Source: 54-19 sp038210655 (GTDB taxonomy: Bacteria > Chloroflexota > Chloroflexia > Chloroheliales > Chloroheliaceae). From it: DNA of 64,000 nucleotides. The stretch's first letter is position 1, and the number at the start of each line of letters is the position of its first letter. Made by a program: the position numbers and the translations under genes. Below are positions 16,276-25,027 of this stretch, piece after piece. The DNA lies in contig JBBQWM010000007.1 of the NCBI GenBank assembly GCA_038210655.1, positions 1-64,000 on the forward strand. Direction: 5' to 3'. Under the pieces are notes generated by a model that saw only the letters and a program-made list of their open reading frames with translations, had not been told where the DNA came from and searched no databases.

Positions 16276-17679
16276 TTAATAATTAATGTTGAGCCGCCCG
16301 ATAAACTCGTTTAGGGTGCGGACATTCGAGACCGAGATAGTTGGTTCGCTAAAAAGGTTTTTGGCCCGCCAGACCCGACTCCAACCGACCCCGACCGCCA
16401 CATCATAGCCCGCCTTCTCGACCAGCCCATTGACCAACAAATTATGATCCCCAAAAGGGTAGGCAAAGCTGCGTACCGAATGGCCCAGCAGCTTTTCGAG
16501 GTCGGTTTTGCTACCGGCGATCTGGCCCCAATCGTACTCTAAATTGTTACGGGTCAAAAACGGATGGTTACGGGTGTGACTGGCGACCTCAAAGCCGTCG
16601 GTATCGAGTTGCTTGACCTGGGCTGGGGTCATATAAGGGTATTTGGTAGCCTGGGTGATGATAAAGAAAGTGGCGGTCATGCCCCGTTTTTTCATTTCAC
16701 GGGCCGCGAAAAGCTGGTTTTGCCAGCCGTCATCAAAGCGCAAATTGACCGGCTTGCTGGGTAGCCCAATGCCATACTTGAGATAGTCGCTGATTTGGGC
16801 AATTGTGACGGTATGATAGCCGTTGGCTTGTAGCCAGTCGAGTTGCTCCACCAGCGCCCTCGGCGTGACCGAATAATTGTTGAGTTCCGAGTTAATTGGG
16901 GTCGTCAGGTCCCGAATGTGATGATACATCAGGGACGGCACGTTTAGCATTTGCTGGGGGCCGAGCGCCAGGGGAGCCGTCCGCTCGAACAAGGCTGGGT
17001 CATAGCGGCCCTGAGCATATTGCCGCCCCAATAATCCTAGCGAGACTTCATAGCCGGTTCCGACCAGTTCGGGGTGATACTCGAAGCGCGACCGCTCAAA
17101 ATACTGAACTGTATAAGTCCTGCCGTCGTCCGGGTTAACCTCGCTCAAGTCCTCGCTGATCGGATAACCAAAGGCAGGCAACCCACCATGCGTGTCCCAG
17201 AAGCTGCTAAAGCGCTCCGAGAGATTATGCTCGGTAGGGGCGTACCAGCGCAAGGAACCATCCGACTGGGGTTGCGGCGTAGCCTTCGGGAAGTCGCGCC
17301 CCTGCGTAAGGAAAACACCGAGCAGTTTGTGTTCGACATAAGGCCGAGGTTGGGCTTCATTATCGTTCTCAAGCGGTTGGTGTAACTCAAAAATGGCCCG
17401 CTCGAAAATCTGCAAGGTCAGGCCGGAAGCATCCTTAAATTCTTCAGTCAGCGGCAAGCCGTTGATGGTTAGCCCGCCGGTGGCCTGAAAGTTTTGTAAA
17501 AACAGCCCGCTTACGTTATGTCCGGTCAAGCCAAAATATTGTAGACTCGGCCCGTATTGGTCGGGGGCCGGGGCCGCCTGGCTGACCGGCACAAACAAAA
17601 GCAGCCCGACAAACACCACGATCCAACCGGCGCAAATATTACGCAGCCGCAAAGAACCGAATAACTTGTCCCTGTTCAT
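16276..17679 (-). CDS. Secreted polysaccharide deacetylase with surface modules
   Basis: Exported CE4-family deacetylase, likely acting on N-acetylated cell-wall or exopolysaccharide chains. A signal peptide (WIVVFVGLLLFVPVSQA) is followed by two copies of a lineage-typical module (FGLTGHNVSGLFLQNF ... LQIFERAIFELHQP; then THGGLPAFGYPI ... YFERSRFEYHPEL). The C-terminal 210 residues are the NodB fold: LRFDDGW is motif 1 (usually TFDDG), SHTRNHPFL supplies the metal histidines, FAYPFG is motif 3. MNRDKLFG at 17679 is preferred over the upstream ATG at 17706 because GGGAG lies upstream and it opens the signal peptide. Same strand as the GT-C glycosyltransferase upstream, about 140 bp away. Confidence 0.85.
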   Translation of the reverse strand: MNRDKLFGSLRLRNICAGWIVVFVGLLLFVPVSQAAPAPDQYGPSLQYFGLTGHNVSGLFLQNFQATGGLTINGLPLTEEFKDASGLTLQIFERAIFELHQPLENDNEAQPRPYVEHKLLGVFLTQGRDFPKATPQPQSDGSLRWYAPTEHNLSERFSSFWDTHGGLPAFGYPISEDLSEVNPDDGRTYTVQYFERSRFEYHPELVGTGYEVSLGLLGRQYAQGRYDPALFERTAPLALGPQQMLNVPSLMYHHIRDLTTPINSELNNYSVTPRALVEQLDWLQANGYHTVTIAQISDYLKYGIGLPSKPVNLRFDDGWQNQLFAAREMKKRGMTATFFIITQATKYPYMTPAQVKQLDTDGFEVASHTRNHPFLTRNNLEYDWGQIAGSKTDLEKLLGHSVRSFAYPFGDHNLLVNGLVEKAGYDVAVGVGWSRVWRAKNLFSEPTISVSNVRTLNEFIGRLNINY

Positions 17680-17815
17680 ATTAACTTTAACTCCCTGGTA
17701 TATCATTTTGTGCTAGGGTTCTAGTTATTAGAATGAATAGGGCAAAGCAAAAGTTACGGGCTATACCTGAAATTAGGCCGACCCTATTTAGAACCTATCG
17801 GTGGGCTAAACGAGG

Positions 17816-19906
17816 TTAGAGCGATTGAACTGCCGGGGCTTTTTCCGGCTCGGCCCGGTTGGGAGAGGCCGGACGGACAGGCTTAAAACTGTTATACAAG
17901 ATAAAAAGCAGCCAGCCGAAAACTGCCAGCGAAAGCGCCGATACCAGATAAGCGGTTGCCGGTTCCGCCATAATCTGCCGCCAGACAAAAAACGTGTTGG
18001 GGACTTTTTCTTTGCGGTCGCCCAGGTAGATTGCCAGCATATTGACCAGACAAAGGGCGTTAAAGCAGGCGTAGGGCAAAAATAATCTGCGGTTACGCAA
18101 AGCCGCCAGCCCCAAAAAGAGTAAAGCATAGTCTAAATAGCGTTCGCGCATTTTGATCGCAAACAGGAAAACCGCCGCCACTAGCAGGGCCGAAACCAGC
18201 GCATCCCACGAAAGCTCGTCCAATCGGTCGCGGTATTGGTGGCGGCGCTGCCAGGTCGCCCAACCGACCGCCAAAAAGACCGCCGCGATAACCGCAAACC
18301 CGCTGTAGACCACCCATCCGGGCGGTTCGCTATCGCCATAACCGAGCAAATAGACCACGTTATAGGCGAAAGATGAGCCTTTGCCCAGGTTGCCGCCCAG
18401 CGAGGGCTGAAACCAGAAATCGGAGAAGGCTTGCCAGTCGAAGCCAAAAGCCAAAACCGCCAGAGCTAAGGCAACTAGCCCCCCGGCAAACCCGGCCAGC
18501 ATGCCGCGTTTCCAGCCAAACCTTATCAAAAGCAAAAGAGCAAAATAGGGCGCGACAAACCAGGCTTGCGGTTTGAAAATCACGTCCAGACCCAACATAA
18601 TCCCGGCAGCCCAGACCCAGCGTTGGTTGATAAAAAGCAAAGTCGCCCCCAGCATAAGGCACATAATCGCGTCAGTCTGACCCCAGACTGCCGGGTCGAA
18701 CACCATTGTGATGCCAAAACCCAGCAGCGCAAAAGCTCGCCAATCCCAGCCGCTACCTGCGTCCAACGGTTGAGCAGGCCGCTTTTTGAACAGGCCGCTT
18801 TGCCCTAGATAGCCCCAGGTCAGCCAGACCGTCAAAACCACCGGCAGCGCGTAAAACACTTTTAGAAGGGCGACGCTCCCCGCCGCTCCAAACCAGCCCG
18901 TTACAACCCGATAAGGCCAGAGGATATAGGCGATCAACGGCAAATAATCGAGCCGGGGCGAGTTGCGATAGATGTTAAACGGGCCGGTCGGGTTGCGGCC
19001 CAAATCGTCGATCCAGAGCAAAAACAACTTCATATCGGTGGCGCTGGCCGGGGAGACACACATAAAAGCGATAAAAAAGCCAGTTCCCGCCAGCAACCAC
19101 CATTTGCGAATTTGCCAACCCGCCCGTTGCCCGCCCCAGGCGGTCACGATTAACCCACCCGCCCAGACCGCCAGCCATAAACAGTCGTCGATCAAATAAA
19201 TCTGAAAGAGGGCCAGATAAAAAGCGACCGGCAAAAGCAAGAGCATCCCCCAAATCCAGCCCAGCCGAAACGCGCTGAACCAGCCGACCAACCCCAACCC
19301 TAGCAAAAAGGCTACCGGCAGATACGGTTGAGGCCAGAATAAATAGCGCAAGTGGCCTGCCCCTAGCTCCACCGAATAATCGCGCACGATCACGCCTAGC
19401 GCCCGCGTATCCCCGGCTATCCGGAACCAGTTAGTTTTGATCTCAATCTGGACCCCCTGCTGACATTCGGAGCAGGGCGGTATGGTAAATTCGTACTCCT
19501 GAAAGCCAAGTTTACCCACTTCGGGCCGTACCGTGCCAAGCGCAACTCGCGCTCCATTCCGAATTTCATTAAATTCGACTTCGGCGGGGGGTGGGCCAGA
19601 CGGACGGTTTAAGTTTAGGCTGATTTGAAACCGCAAGGGGGCGTAGCGCGGTACATCGACAAAGTAGAGACTGGCTTCCGGGCGCGTCCAGGCAAAACTA
19701 TTTCCGGCCCCATCGCGCTCCTGATCGTAAAAAGCCTTGTAGTTGTCGCGCCGGTTTTGGGCTACCTCATAGGTCTGGTAGCTCAGAGGGTGGGCCGGGA
19801 AAATAAAAAACAGGAAAGCTCCCATATAAAGCAGCAACCACAACCCCGGTCCCAACCAGCGAACTGGCCCGACCTGCCCTTTTAGCTTCCCCACAATCTG
19901 CGTCAT
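17816..19906 (-). CDS. GT-C fold membrane glycosyltransferase
   Basis: Integral membrane protein of 696 residues with about 13 hydrophobic segments, probably transferring a sugar from a polyprenyl-phosphate donor outside the membrane. An extracytoplasmic beta-rich domain lies between the first and second segments (about residues 45-185). The acidic pair after the next membrane segment (LIDDCL) and the conserved WGQTDAIMCLMLGATLLF followed by LGLDVIFKPQAWFVAPYFALL are characteristic of GT-C mannosyltransferase-like families. The frame opens at 19981; ATG at 19906 (MTQIVGKLKG) is chosen for a purine-rich leader and a normal N-terminus. Acceptor unknown. The adjacent deacetylase suggests a shared envelope polysaccharide role. 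Confidence 0.75.
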   Translation of the reverse strand: MTQIVGKLKGQVGPVRWLGPGLWLLLYMGAFLFFIFPAHPLSYQTYEVAQNRRDNYKAFYDQERDGAGNSFAWTRPEASLYFVDVPRYAPLRFQISLNLNRPSGPPPAEVEFNEIRNGARVALGTVRPEVGKLGFQEYEFTIPPCSECQQGVQIEIKTNWFRIAGDTRALGVIVRDYSVELGAGHLRYLFWPQPYLPVAFLLGLGLVGWFSAFRLGWIWGMLLLLPVAFYLALFQIYLIDDCLWLAVWAGGLIVTAWGGQRAGWQIRKWWLLAGTGFFIAFMCVSPASATDMKLFLLWIDDLGRNPTGPFNIYRNSPRLDYLPLIAYILWPYRVVTGWFGAAGSVALLKVFYALPVVLTVWLTWGYLGQSGLFKKRPAQPLDAGSGWDWRAFALLGFGITMVFDPAVWGQTDAIMCLMLGATLLFINQRWVWAAGIMLGLDVIFKPQAWFVAPYFALLLLIRFGWKRGMLAGFAGGLVALALAVLAFGFDWQAFSDFWFQPSLGGNLGKGSSFAYNVVYLLGYGDSEPPGWVVYSGFAVIAAVFLAVGWATWQRRHQYRDRLDELSWDALVSALLVAAVFLFAIKMRERYLDYALLFLGLAALRNRRLFLPYACFNALCLVNMLAIYLGDRKEKVPNTFFVWRQIMAEPATAYLVSALSLAVFGWLLFILYNSFKPVRPASPNRAEPEKAPAVQSL

Positions 19907-20013
19907 TCTCCCCCACTGTTTTTTACGATCCCAAAATATTGAGACGAAACTATAATTCCGATCCTGCGAATGATAAAGCAAAGCGTGCTGCCCGTCAATT
20001 TTGGCTCAAAGTT

Positions 20014-20197
20014 GGGGTGAGCGACAGGTTTTGCATAGGCTCAACCAGTAGAATGGGCTATCATGAAAACCTCGATCTAAACCGCTCAAAATATATTGGA
20101 AAATCCCCTGCGAAAATTTTCCAATATATAAATATACTCAACCCCGGTTTAGCGAGTGGCACAACCTGGTTACTTTGCAAAAACTGACGCTTACTCC
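20014..20197. repeat. Family A palindromic repeat, copy 2
   Basis: Begins GGGGTGAGCGACAGGTTTTGCA and ends TTTGCAAAAACTGACGCTTAC. The centre ATATATTGGAAAAT is complementary to ATTTTCCAATATAT. It occupies most of the gap between divergent genes and may supply both with upstream structure. Confidence 0.65.
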
Positions 20198-20214
20198 GAG
20201 GCGTTCTCAACCGG

Positions 20215-20241
20215 TTGCCCTGTTTTGGGATGTGATATAAT
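20215..20241 (+). promoter_or_regulatory. Candidate promoter of the histidine kinase gene
   Basis: TTGCCC (20215-20220) and perfect TATAAT (20236-20241), 15-bp spacer, about 55 bp before the start codon. Confidence 0.4.
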
Positions 20242-20296
20242 TCTATCCTGGTAAAATAATTAGCAAGGGCAACTAAAATGACAGGCGAGTAGGCAA

Positions 20297-21994
20297 ATGC
20301 GAATCAGGCGCGGACAATTCAAAAAAGACGATCAACCAGTCAGCGAACAAACCAGATCGGTATTGGATAGTGCTATCGTCAATATAGTACAGGCTATCGG
20401 TAGCAAGGCCGGAGTACTGACCTTTTGGGATGAAGCGAATAAAGCACCGGGCAAAGTTTCCAGCTACGGACTTATGCCGGGCCTGTTGACCGAGCTTAGT
20501 CCGATTATCAACGAGCTTGTGATCCAATTGCGGCAACGGGTCGAGGAGGCCGGGCCGGAAACCCGTACCGAAGATTTGTTGGCGCTTCAAACCGATGTAC
20601 CAACTTCGCAGGGGCCGCTCCACCTGATTTGCCTGCCGATCCAGTCCAACGACCGCTTTATTGCCGGGTTATGTTTGCTACAACCTTCGGCTTTTGCGGT
20701 GCCTTTTCTGGATGAAGCGGCCCTTTTGCCGCCTGCCGATCTAGGCTACGAAACCGGACACGTTCCCAGTCGCGAAGAAGACGATGGGCTGTACCAGAGC
20801 CAGCACGGGTTGGTACTCGACCGGGGCGACCTGGTGGCCCGTAATGCTCGGCTGCTCAAAAGCCTGGTGGAAGAAAATCAACGGCTGGAAGCGATTATCG
20901 AATACAGCCCGGATGGGATTTTGATTATCGATAACGAGTGCAATATTATCGGGTTCAACGCTGCTTTCACCCGGCTATCGGGCTGGAATGTAGACGAGTT
21001 GCGCGGTCAGAATTGCTACGAAGCCTTCAAATTTGTTTCCAGCCGAGGCGATGCCCACTGTGGCAAGACCTGCCCGATCCGGCTAGGTACTTTTATCGAC
21101 AAGTCGGAGGACGAGCGCCGGAGCGAAGTGGTGTTGACTACCAAGCAGGGTGAAAAGCGCGACATAGAACTAACCTACTCGGTCATTCTTTCTGCCGACC
21201 GGCGTATTCTGGGTGGGATTTTGGGCGCACGTGATATTACAGCCCGCAAGGAAGCCGAAGAATTGCAATCGACGTTCCTCTCGGTTATCAGCCACGAATT
21301 ACAAACGCCAATTGCCATTATCAAAGGCTATGCCGGGCTGTATGCCGACGAGACCACCGAAATCGACCCCTCGCGTGTACGCGAGAAGATGCAAATTATT
21401 CAGGAAGAAAGCGAACGCTTGAGCAAGCTGGTCGAAAATTTGCTGTATGCCTCCCGCTTGCAAGCCGGTGGTATCGAGCTAAACCGCCAACCCCTTGATC
21501 TCGGCAGCCTCTTGCGCCGGGTAGTCCAAAAAATGCGCGAAGTCAGCAAAGTTCACAAGATTGGCCTGGAATTACCCCCGACCGAACTTCCGGCGGTGCT
21601 GGCGGATTACGACAAAATCGAGCAAGTGCTAGTCAATCTGATCGAAAACGCGATCAAGTACAGCCCAGCCGGTGGGCCAATTATGCTATCGGCGGAGCCG
21701 TCCAGCGACGAAGTGATAGTCAGTGTTACCGATGCCGGGATCGGTGTGCCTGAAAACGAGCGCCAACGCATCTTCGACCGCTTCAGCCGCCTCGACAGCC
21801 GTTATGTACGCGAACGCAAAGGGGCCGGACTGGGTCTGTATATTTGCAAAGCGATTGTCGAGGCGCACGGCGGGCGCATCTGGGTCGAGACTGCCCCTGG
21901 CCTGACCCCGCGCTCTAAGAATGGCTCTCGTTTTTTGTTTACGCTGCCCCGCGAAGAACCAGCTAATTTGCCCGTCCTCTTTAGCAAAGTTTGA
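20297..21994 (+). CDS. PAS-containing sensor histidine kinase
   Basis: Cytoplasmic two-component kinase of 565 residues without membrane segments. Residues 1-190 form a GAF-like or divergent sensory region. A PAS domain follows (LEAIIEYSPDGILIID ... FTRLSGWNVDELRGQNCYEAF), holding Cys residues in NCYEAF and HCGKTCP that recall redox-type PAS variants. HisKA has SHELQTP (phospho-His near residue 330), the ATPase domain has the N box NLIENAIKYS, G1 DAGIGV, F box FDRFSR and G2 GAGLGLYI, so it should be active. No response regulator is adjacent, so this is an orphan kinase. An AT-rich promoter and the family A repeat lie upstream. Confidence 0.9.
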   Translation: MRIRRGQFKKDDQPVSEQTRSVLDSAIVNIVQAIGSKAGVLTFWDEANKAPGKVSSYGLMPGLLTELSPIINELVIQLRQRVEEAGPETRTEDLLALQTDVPTSQGPLHLICLPIQSNDRFIAGLCLLQPSAFAVPFLDEAALLPPADLGYETGHVPSREEDDGLYQSQHGLVLDRGDLVARNARLLKSLVEENQRLEAIIEYSPDGILIIDNECNIIGFNAAFTRLSGWNVDELRGQNCYEAFKFVSSRGDAHCGKTCPIRLGTFIDKSEDERRSEVVLTTKQGEKRDIELTYSVILSADRRILGGILGARDITARKEAEELQSTFLSVISHELQTPIAIIKGYAGLYADETTEIDPSRVREKMQIIQEESERLSKLVENLLYASRLQAGGIELNRQPLDLGSLLRRVVQKMREVSKVHKIGLELPPTELPAVLADYDKIEQVLVNLIENAIKYSPAGGPIMLSAEPSSDEVIVSVTDAGIGVPENERQRIFDRFSRLDSRYVRERKGAGLGLYICKAIVEAHGGRIWVETAPGLTPRSKNGSRFLFTLPREEPANLPVLFSKV

Positions 21995-22059
21995 AAACGG
22001 CTATTGCAGCAAGTTGTAATATAATAGCCCAAAGCTAATCAATCCGTCGAAGCAACGTT

Positions 22060-23319
22060 ATGAAAGAAAAAGAACTGACCCTAAAGTGGTATATAGCGGT
22101 TCCGTTGGCGGTGGTCGGGCTGGTCGTATTTGTCTGGCTCAACTACCAGTTGCTAACCAAAGCTGATTACCCCAACACCGATTTCACCCACAATTTTTAC
22201 GCTGGGGCCAAAGTTATTTTGCAGGGTGGCAATCCCTATCATCCGGCGGATATGCAAGCGGTCTATATTACTATCGGTCACACCCGCCAGGACGAGTTGA
22301 TTACCGCTTTTACTTATCCGCTTTGGACGGCCCTGGTTTTTGTGCCACTGGCTCTGCTGCCACTCGATTGGGCGGTTACCGCCTGGGGTATCCTAAATGA
22401 AGTTTGTTTTGGCCTGACTTTCTGGCTGCTGTTTCGTACTTTGCAGCGCGGCTTGTCCGAGCGGCAGACGACCCAAAGCTGGCGTTTTTTGTTTACCTGG
22501 GGATTGGCGCTTTTTCTGCCTAGCCGCCATTTTGTCAAAACCCTGCTCAACGGGCAAACCAGCATCGTGACGACCTTTTTTGTCGCCCTCTTTATCTACG
22601 CCACCACTTATAAACACTACCGACTGGCGGGACTGGTTTTGCTGGTCGGCATGTTCAAACCGACCCCCTTTGTGCTATTTCTGCCGCTGGCGCTGCTCTG
22701 GCTTTGGCCGCGAGAACGTCGCCAGGGGCTATATGCGCTGGTAGTAGGTGGAATAGTAGTAGCATTGCCCGCCTTTGCGCTCAATCCGGGCTGGGTGAAG
22801 GATTGGTTGGGTGTCCGTACTGGCGAAGGTTGGCAGATTACCAAAATCCTGGGGACGGTTTGGGGGACGGTCGCTCGATTGGGTGATGCCTGGGGCTTGC
22901 CAGGGCTGTTTCCGGGAATGGCTGTTGTTCTAGCAGTCGCGCTATTGGCAATTGCGTGGCAAAGCTGGCGGAAGTTACCCGTGTTGCAGGGGCCGGTGCT
23001 GGCCTGGGGCATGGTGGTCACGCTCTCGATCTACCTGACGCTCTACGCCTTCAGCTATGAAAGCATGATCCTTTTTATCCCTCTAATCGGGCTACTGGAC
23101 TTGGCCCGCCGCTTTCCGCTACGCCAAAAAGGGCTGGTATTGGTCGGGCTGGCAATCCTCTATTTGCCTATACCCTGGCTACTGCTCTTCTGCCCATCGC
23201 CCCTAGACGAGGGTTCCGCCGCCCTCTTTCCACTTAGCGTCCTGATCTTCACCTGGCTAGTCGCCCTGCTTGCTACCTCCGTCCTCAAAGAAAAGGCTTA
23301 TCTTGCCGAGCCGGGCTAA
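22060..23319 (+). CDS. GT87/DUF2029-type membrane glycosyltransferase
   Basis: 419 residues with about ten membrane segments. The first loop contains the conserved acidic TDFTHNFYAGAKVILQGGNPY that marks the DUF2029 (GT87) group of polyprenyl-phosphate-mannose dependent transferases, and LLVGMFKPTPFVLFLPLALLWLW is its usual later signature. ATG at 22060 follows an AT-rich promoter-like stretch (TATAAT at about 22018-22023). It runs in the same direction as the histidine kinase with a 65-bp gap. Donor and acceptor are not visible, but a second GT-C enzyme and a deacetylase nearby suggest cell-surface glycan assembly. Confidence 0.8.
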   Translation: MKEKELTLKWYIAVPLAVVGLVVFVWLNYQLLTKADYPNTDFTHNFYAGAKVILQGGNPYHPADMQAVYITIGHTRQDELITAFTYPLWTALVFVPLALLPLDWAVTAWGILNEVCFGLTFWLLFRTLQRGLSERQTTQSWRFLFTWGLALFLPSRHFVKTLLNGQTSIVTTFFVALFIYATTYKHYRLAGLVLLVGMFKPTPFVLFLPLALLWLWPRERRQGLYALVVGGIVVALPAFALNPGWVKDWLGVRTGEGWQITKILGTVWGTVARLGDAWGLPGLFPGMAVVLAVALLAIAWQSWRKLPVLQGPVLAWGMVVTLSIYLTLYAFSYESMILFIPLIGLLDLARRFPLRQKGLVLVGLAILYLPIPWLLLFCPSPLDEGSAALFPLSVLIFTWLVALLATSVLKEKAYLAEPG

Positions 23320-23334
23320 AGGCAACCAAGAGAA

Positions 23335-23430
23335 AACAGGGTAGACAGGGCGCAGGTACGCCAATGAAATTAGCTATTTCATCAGGGGAAAGGAATTTGA
23401 ATTATCCTGTTAATCCTGTCTATCCCTGTT
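23335..23430. repeat. Inverted repeat between convergent genes
   Basis: AACAGGGTAGACAGG (23335-23349) is nearly complementary to CCTGTCTATCCCTGTT (23415-23430), with a smaller hairpin (TGAAAT/ATTTCA) inside. It may act as a two-way terminator. Its right arm encodes the last residues of MurE. Similar CCTGTTAATCCTGTCTATCC words recur near 45020-45060 and 59752-59780. Confidence 0.5.
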
Positions 23431-25005
23431 ACTTTTAGACGAGCCAAAACCAGCTAGACGCAAGGCTCGTCGGGCTTCCTCGCGTTCGTCCCAGGCTAGT
23501 TTGGCGGTGCCTATAATGATCGAACCTTCGTGACCTTTGCCCGCCAGCAAGATTGTATCACCCGGTTTGGCCTGGGCGATGGCAGCCTCGATTGCGGCGC
23601 GGCGGTCGGCAATCTTGAGGAAGTGTTGTTGCTCTTGCCAGCCTTCCGCCTCGGCCCCGGCGGCAATCTGGTCGATGATAGCGTTTTCGTCCTCCAACCG
23701 GGGGTCTTCGTTGGTGAAGATGGCAAAGTCGGACAGCCGAGACGCCAGCGCACCCTGGGTCGAACGTTTGGCAATATCGCGTTCGCCCGCGCTGCCAAAA
23801 ACAATGCTGAGTCGTCCTGGAGTGATAGGTCGCAAAGTGCGTAAAACCTGCTCGATAGAGTCGGGATTGTGGGCGTAATCGACGATTACCGCAAAAGGCT
23901 GGCCCTCGTCGATTTGCTCCATACGGCCCGACACGCCCTTCACGCCTTCTAGCCCGCGCCGCACCTCGTCCAGCGATAGCCCTTGCGACAGCCCGACCGT
24001 CAGAGCCGCCAGGCTATTGTAGATATTAAACTCGCCCGGTAGATTGAGCCTTATCCGTACCGACCCTAGTGGGGTAACGGCAGTAAATTCAGAATGGTGA
24101 GCATCGCTACTGATCTCGGTCGCCCTTATATCGGCCTCGTTATGGAGAGCAAAAGTCAGCACTCGCAATGCGATACCCTTGCGCTGGGCGGCGGTTTCGG
24201 CTCGCTCCCGGAAATAAGCCGCGTTTGGGTCGTCCGCGTTGATGATCGCCGTCTTGGGAAATTTCAGGAAAGGCTTGGGCGGTTCCTCGCTAAGCGCTTC
24301 AAACAAAATGCCCTTATCGTAGCGGTACTGCTCGAACGTCCCGTGAAAGTCGAGATGTTCGTGGGTGATATTGGTAAAGACCGCTACATCGTAGGCGCAA
24401 TCGAGCAATTTCCGCAAGGCCAGCCCGTGCGAACTGCTTTCCAGCACGCAATAATCGACTTTCTCGCGGGCCATTTCAGCCATAAGCTGCTGAATTTCGA
24501 CCGCTTCGGGGGTTGTCTGGCGGGTTTCGTTGGCCCAACGCCGCGCCCCAACCTTAAAATCGACCGTACCAATCAGCCCGGTGCTGTACGGCCCCGCCTC
24601 CAATACTTCGCTCACCAAATAGCTGGTAGTGGTCTTGCCTTTCGTCCCGGTAATCCCGATTACACCCAGTTTGCGGGCCGGATAATCATAAAAGGCGGCA
24701 GCCAGATGCGTCAGGGCGGCCCGCTCGTCCTCTACCAGGACGATGAAGGGAGGAGGGGAGGATTGAGACTCTGAGAACTGGGTTAGATATTCGCGGTTGG
24801 AGCCGACGATAGCGATAGCGCCTTTGGTAAGGGCCTCCCCGATAAAGTTATGCCCGTCGGTATGAAAGCCGACTACTGCCACAAATACAACGCCGGGCCG
24901 TACCTCCCGCGAGGAGTAGACCACGCCGGTCACTTCGGCGGTTGCGTCCCCGGTCGCCAGTATTTCCTTTTGGGGTAGTATTTCTAAAAGCTTACCTGAC
25001 TGCAA
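23410..25005 (-). CDS. murE: UDP-MurNAc-tripeptide synthetase MurE
   Basis: Adds the third amino acid to UDP-MurNAc-L-Ala-D-Glu in peptidoglycan precursor synthesis. Visible: ATP loop GITGTKGKTTTSYLV, carbamylated-Lys region and CVLESSSHGLAL, FTNITHEHLDFHGTFEQY, VDYAHNPDSIEQVL, and TNEDPRLED where DNPR would mark diaminopimelate enzymes; the Arg is kept, so meso-DAP is plausible but another diamine is possible. The frame opens at 25056, inside the preceding gene, but a strong GGAAGGAGGAG lies nine bases before a TTG at 25005, giving a 531-residue product of normal length. Downstream of the restriction-modification pair on the same strand. The last residues (SNRDRQD) come from an interspersed repeat. 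Confidence 0.9.
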   Translation of the reverse strand: MQSGKLLEILPQKEILATGDATAEVTGVVYSSREVRPGVVFVAVVGFHTDGHNFIGEALTKGAIAIVGSNREYLTQFSESQSSPPPFIVLVEDERAALTHLAAAFYDYPARKLGVIGITGTKGKTTTSYLVSEVLEAGPYSTGLIGTVDFKVGARRWANETRQTTPEAVEIQQLMAEMAREKVDYCVLESSSHGLALRKLLDCAYDVAVFTNITHEHLDFHGTFEQYRYDKGILFEALSEEPPKPFLKFPKTAIINADDPNAAYFRERAETAAQRKGIALRVLTFALHNEADIRATEISSDAHHSEFTAVTPLGSVRIRLNLPGEFNIYNSLAALTVGLSQGLSLDEVRRGLEGVKGVSGRMEQIDEGQPFAVIVDYAHNPDSIEQVLRTLRPITPGRLSIVFGSAGERDIAKRSTQGALASRLSDFAIFTNEDPRLEDENAIIDQIAAGAEAEGWQEQQHFLKIADRRAAIEAAIAQAKPGDTILLAGKGHEGSIIIGTAKLAWDEREEARRALRLAGFGSSKSNRDRQD

Positions 25006-25027
25006 TTTTAGCGGCTCCTCCTTCCTG

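Noticed and set aside
24094..24774. 226-codon open frame antisense to murE
   Set aside because: Mirror of a high-GC real gene, no ribosome site, no recognisable domain.
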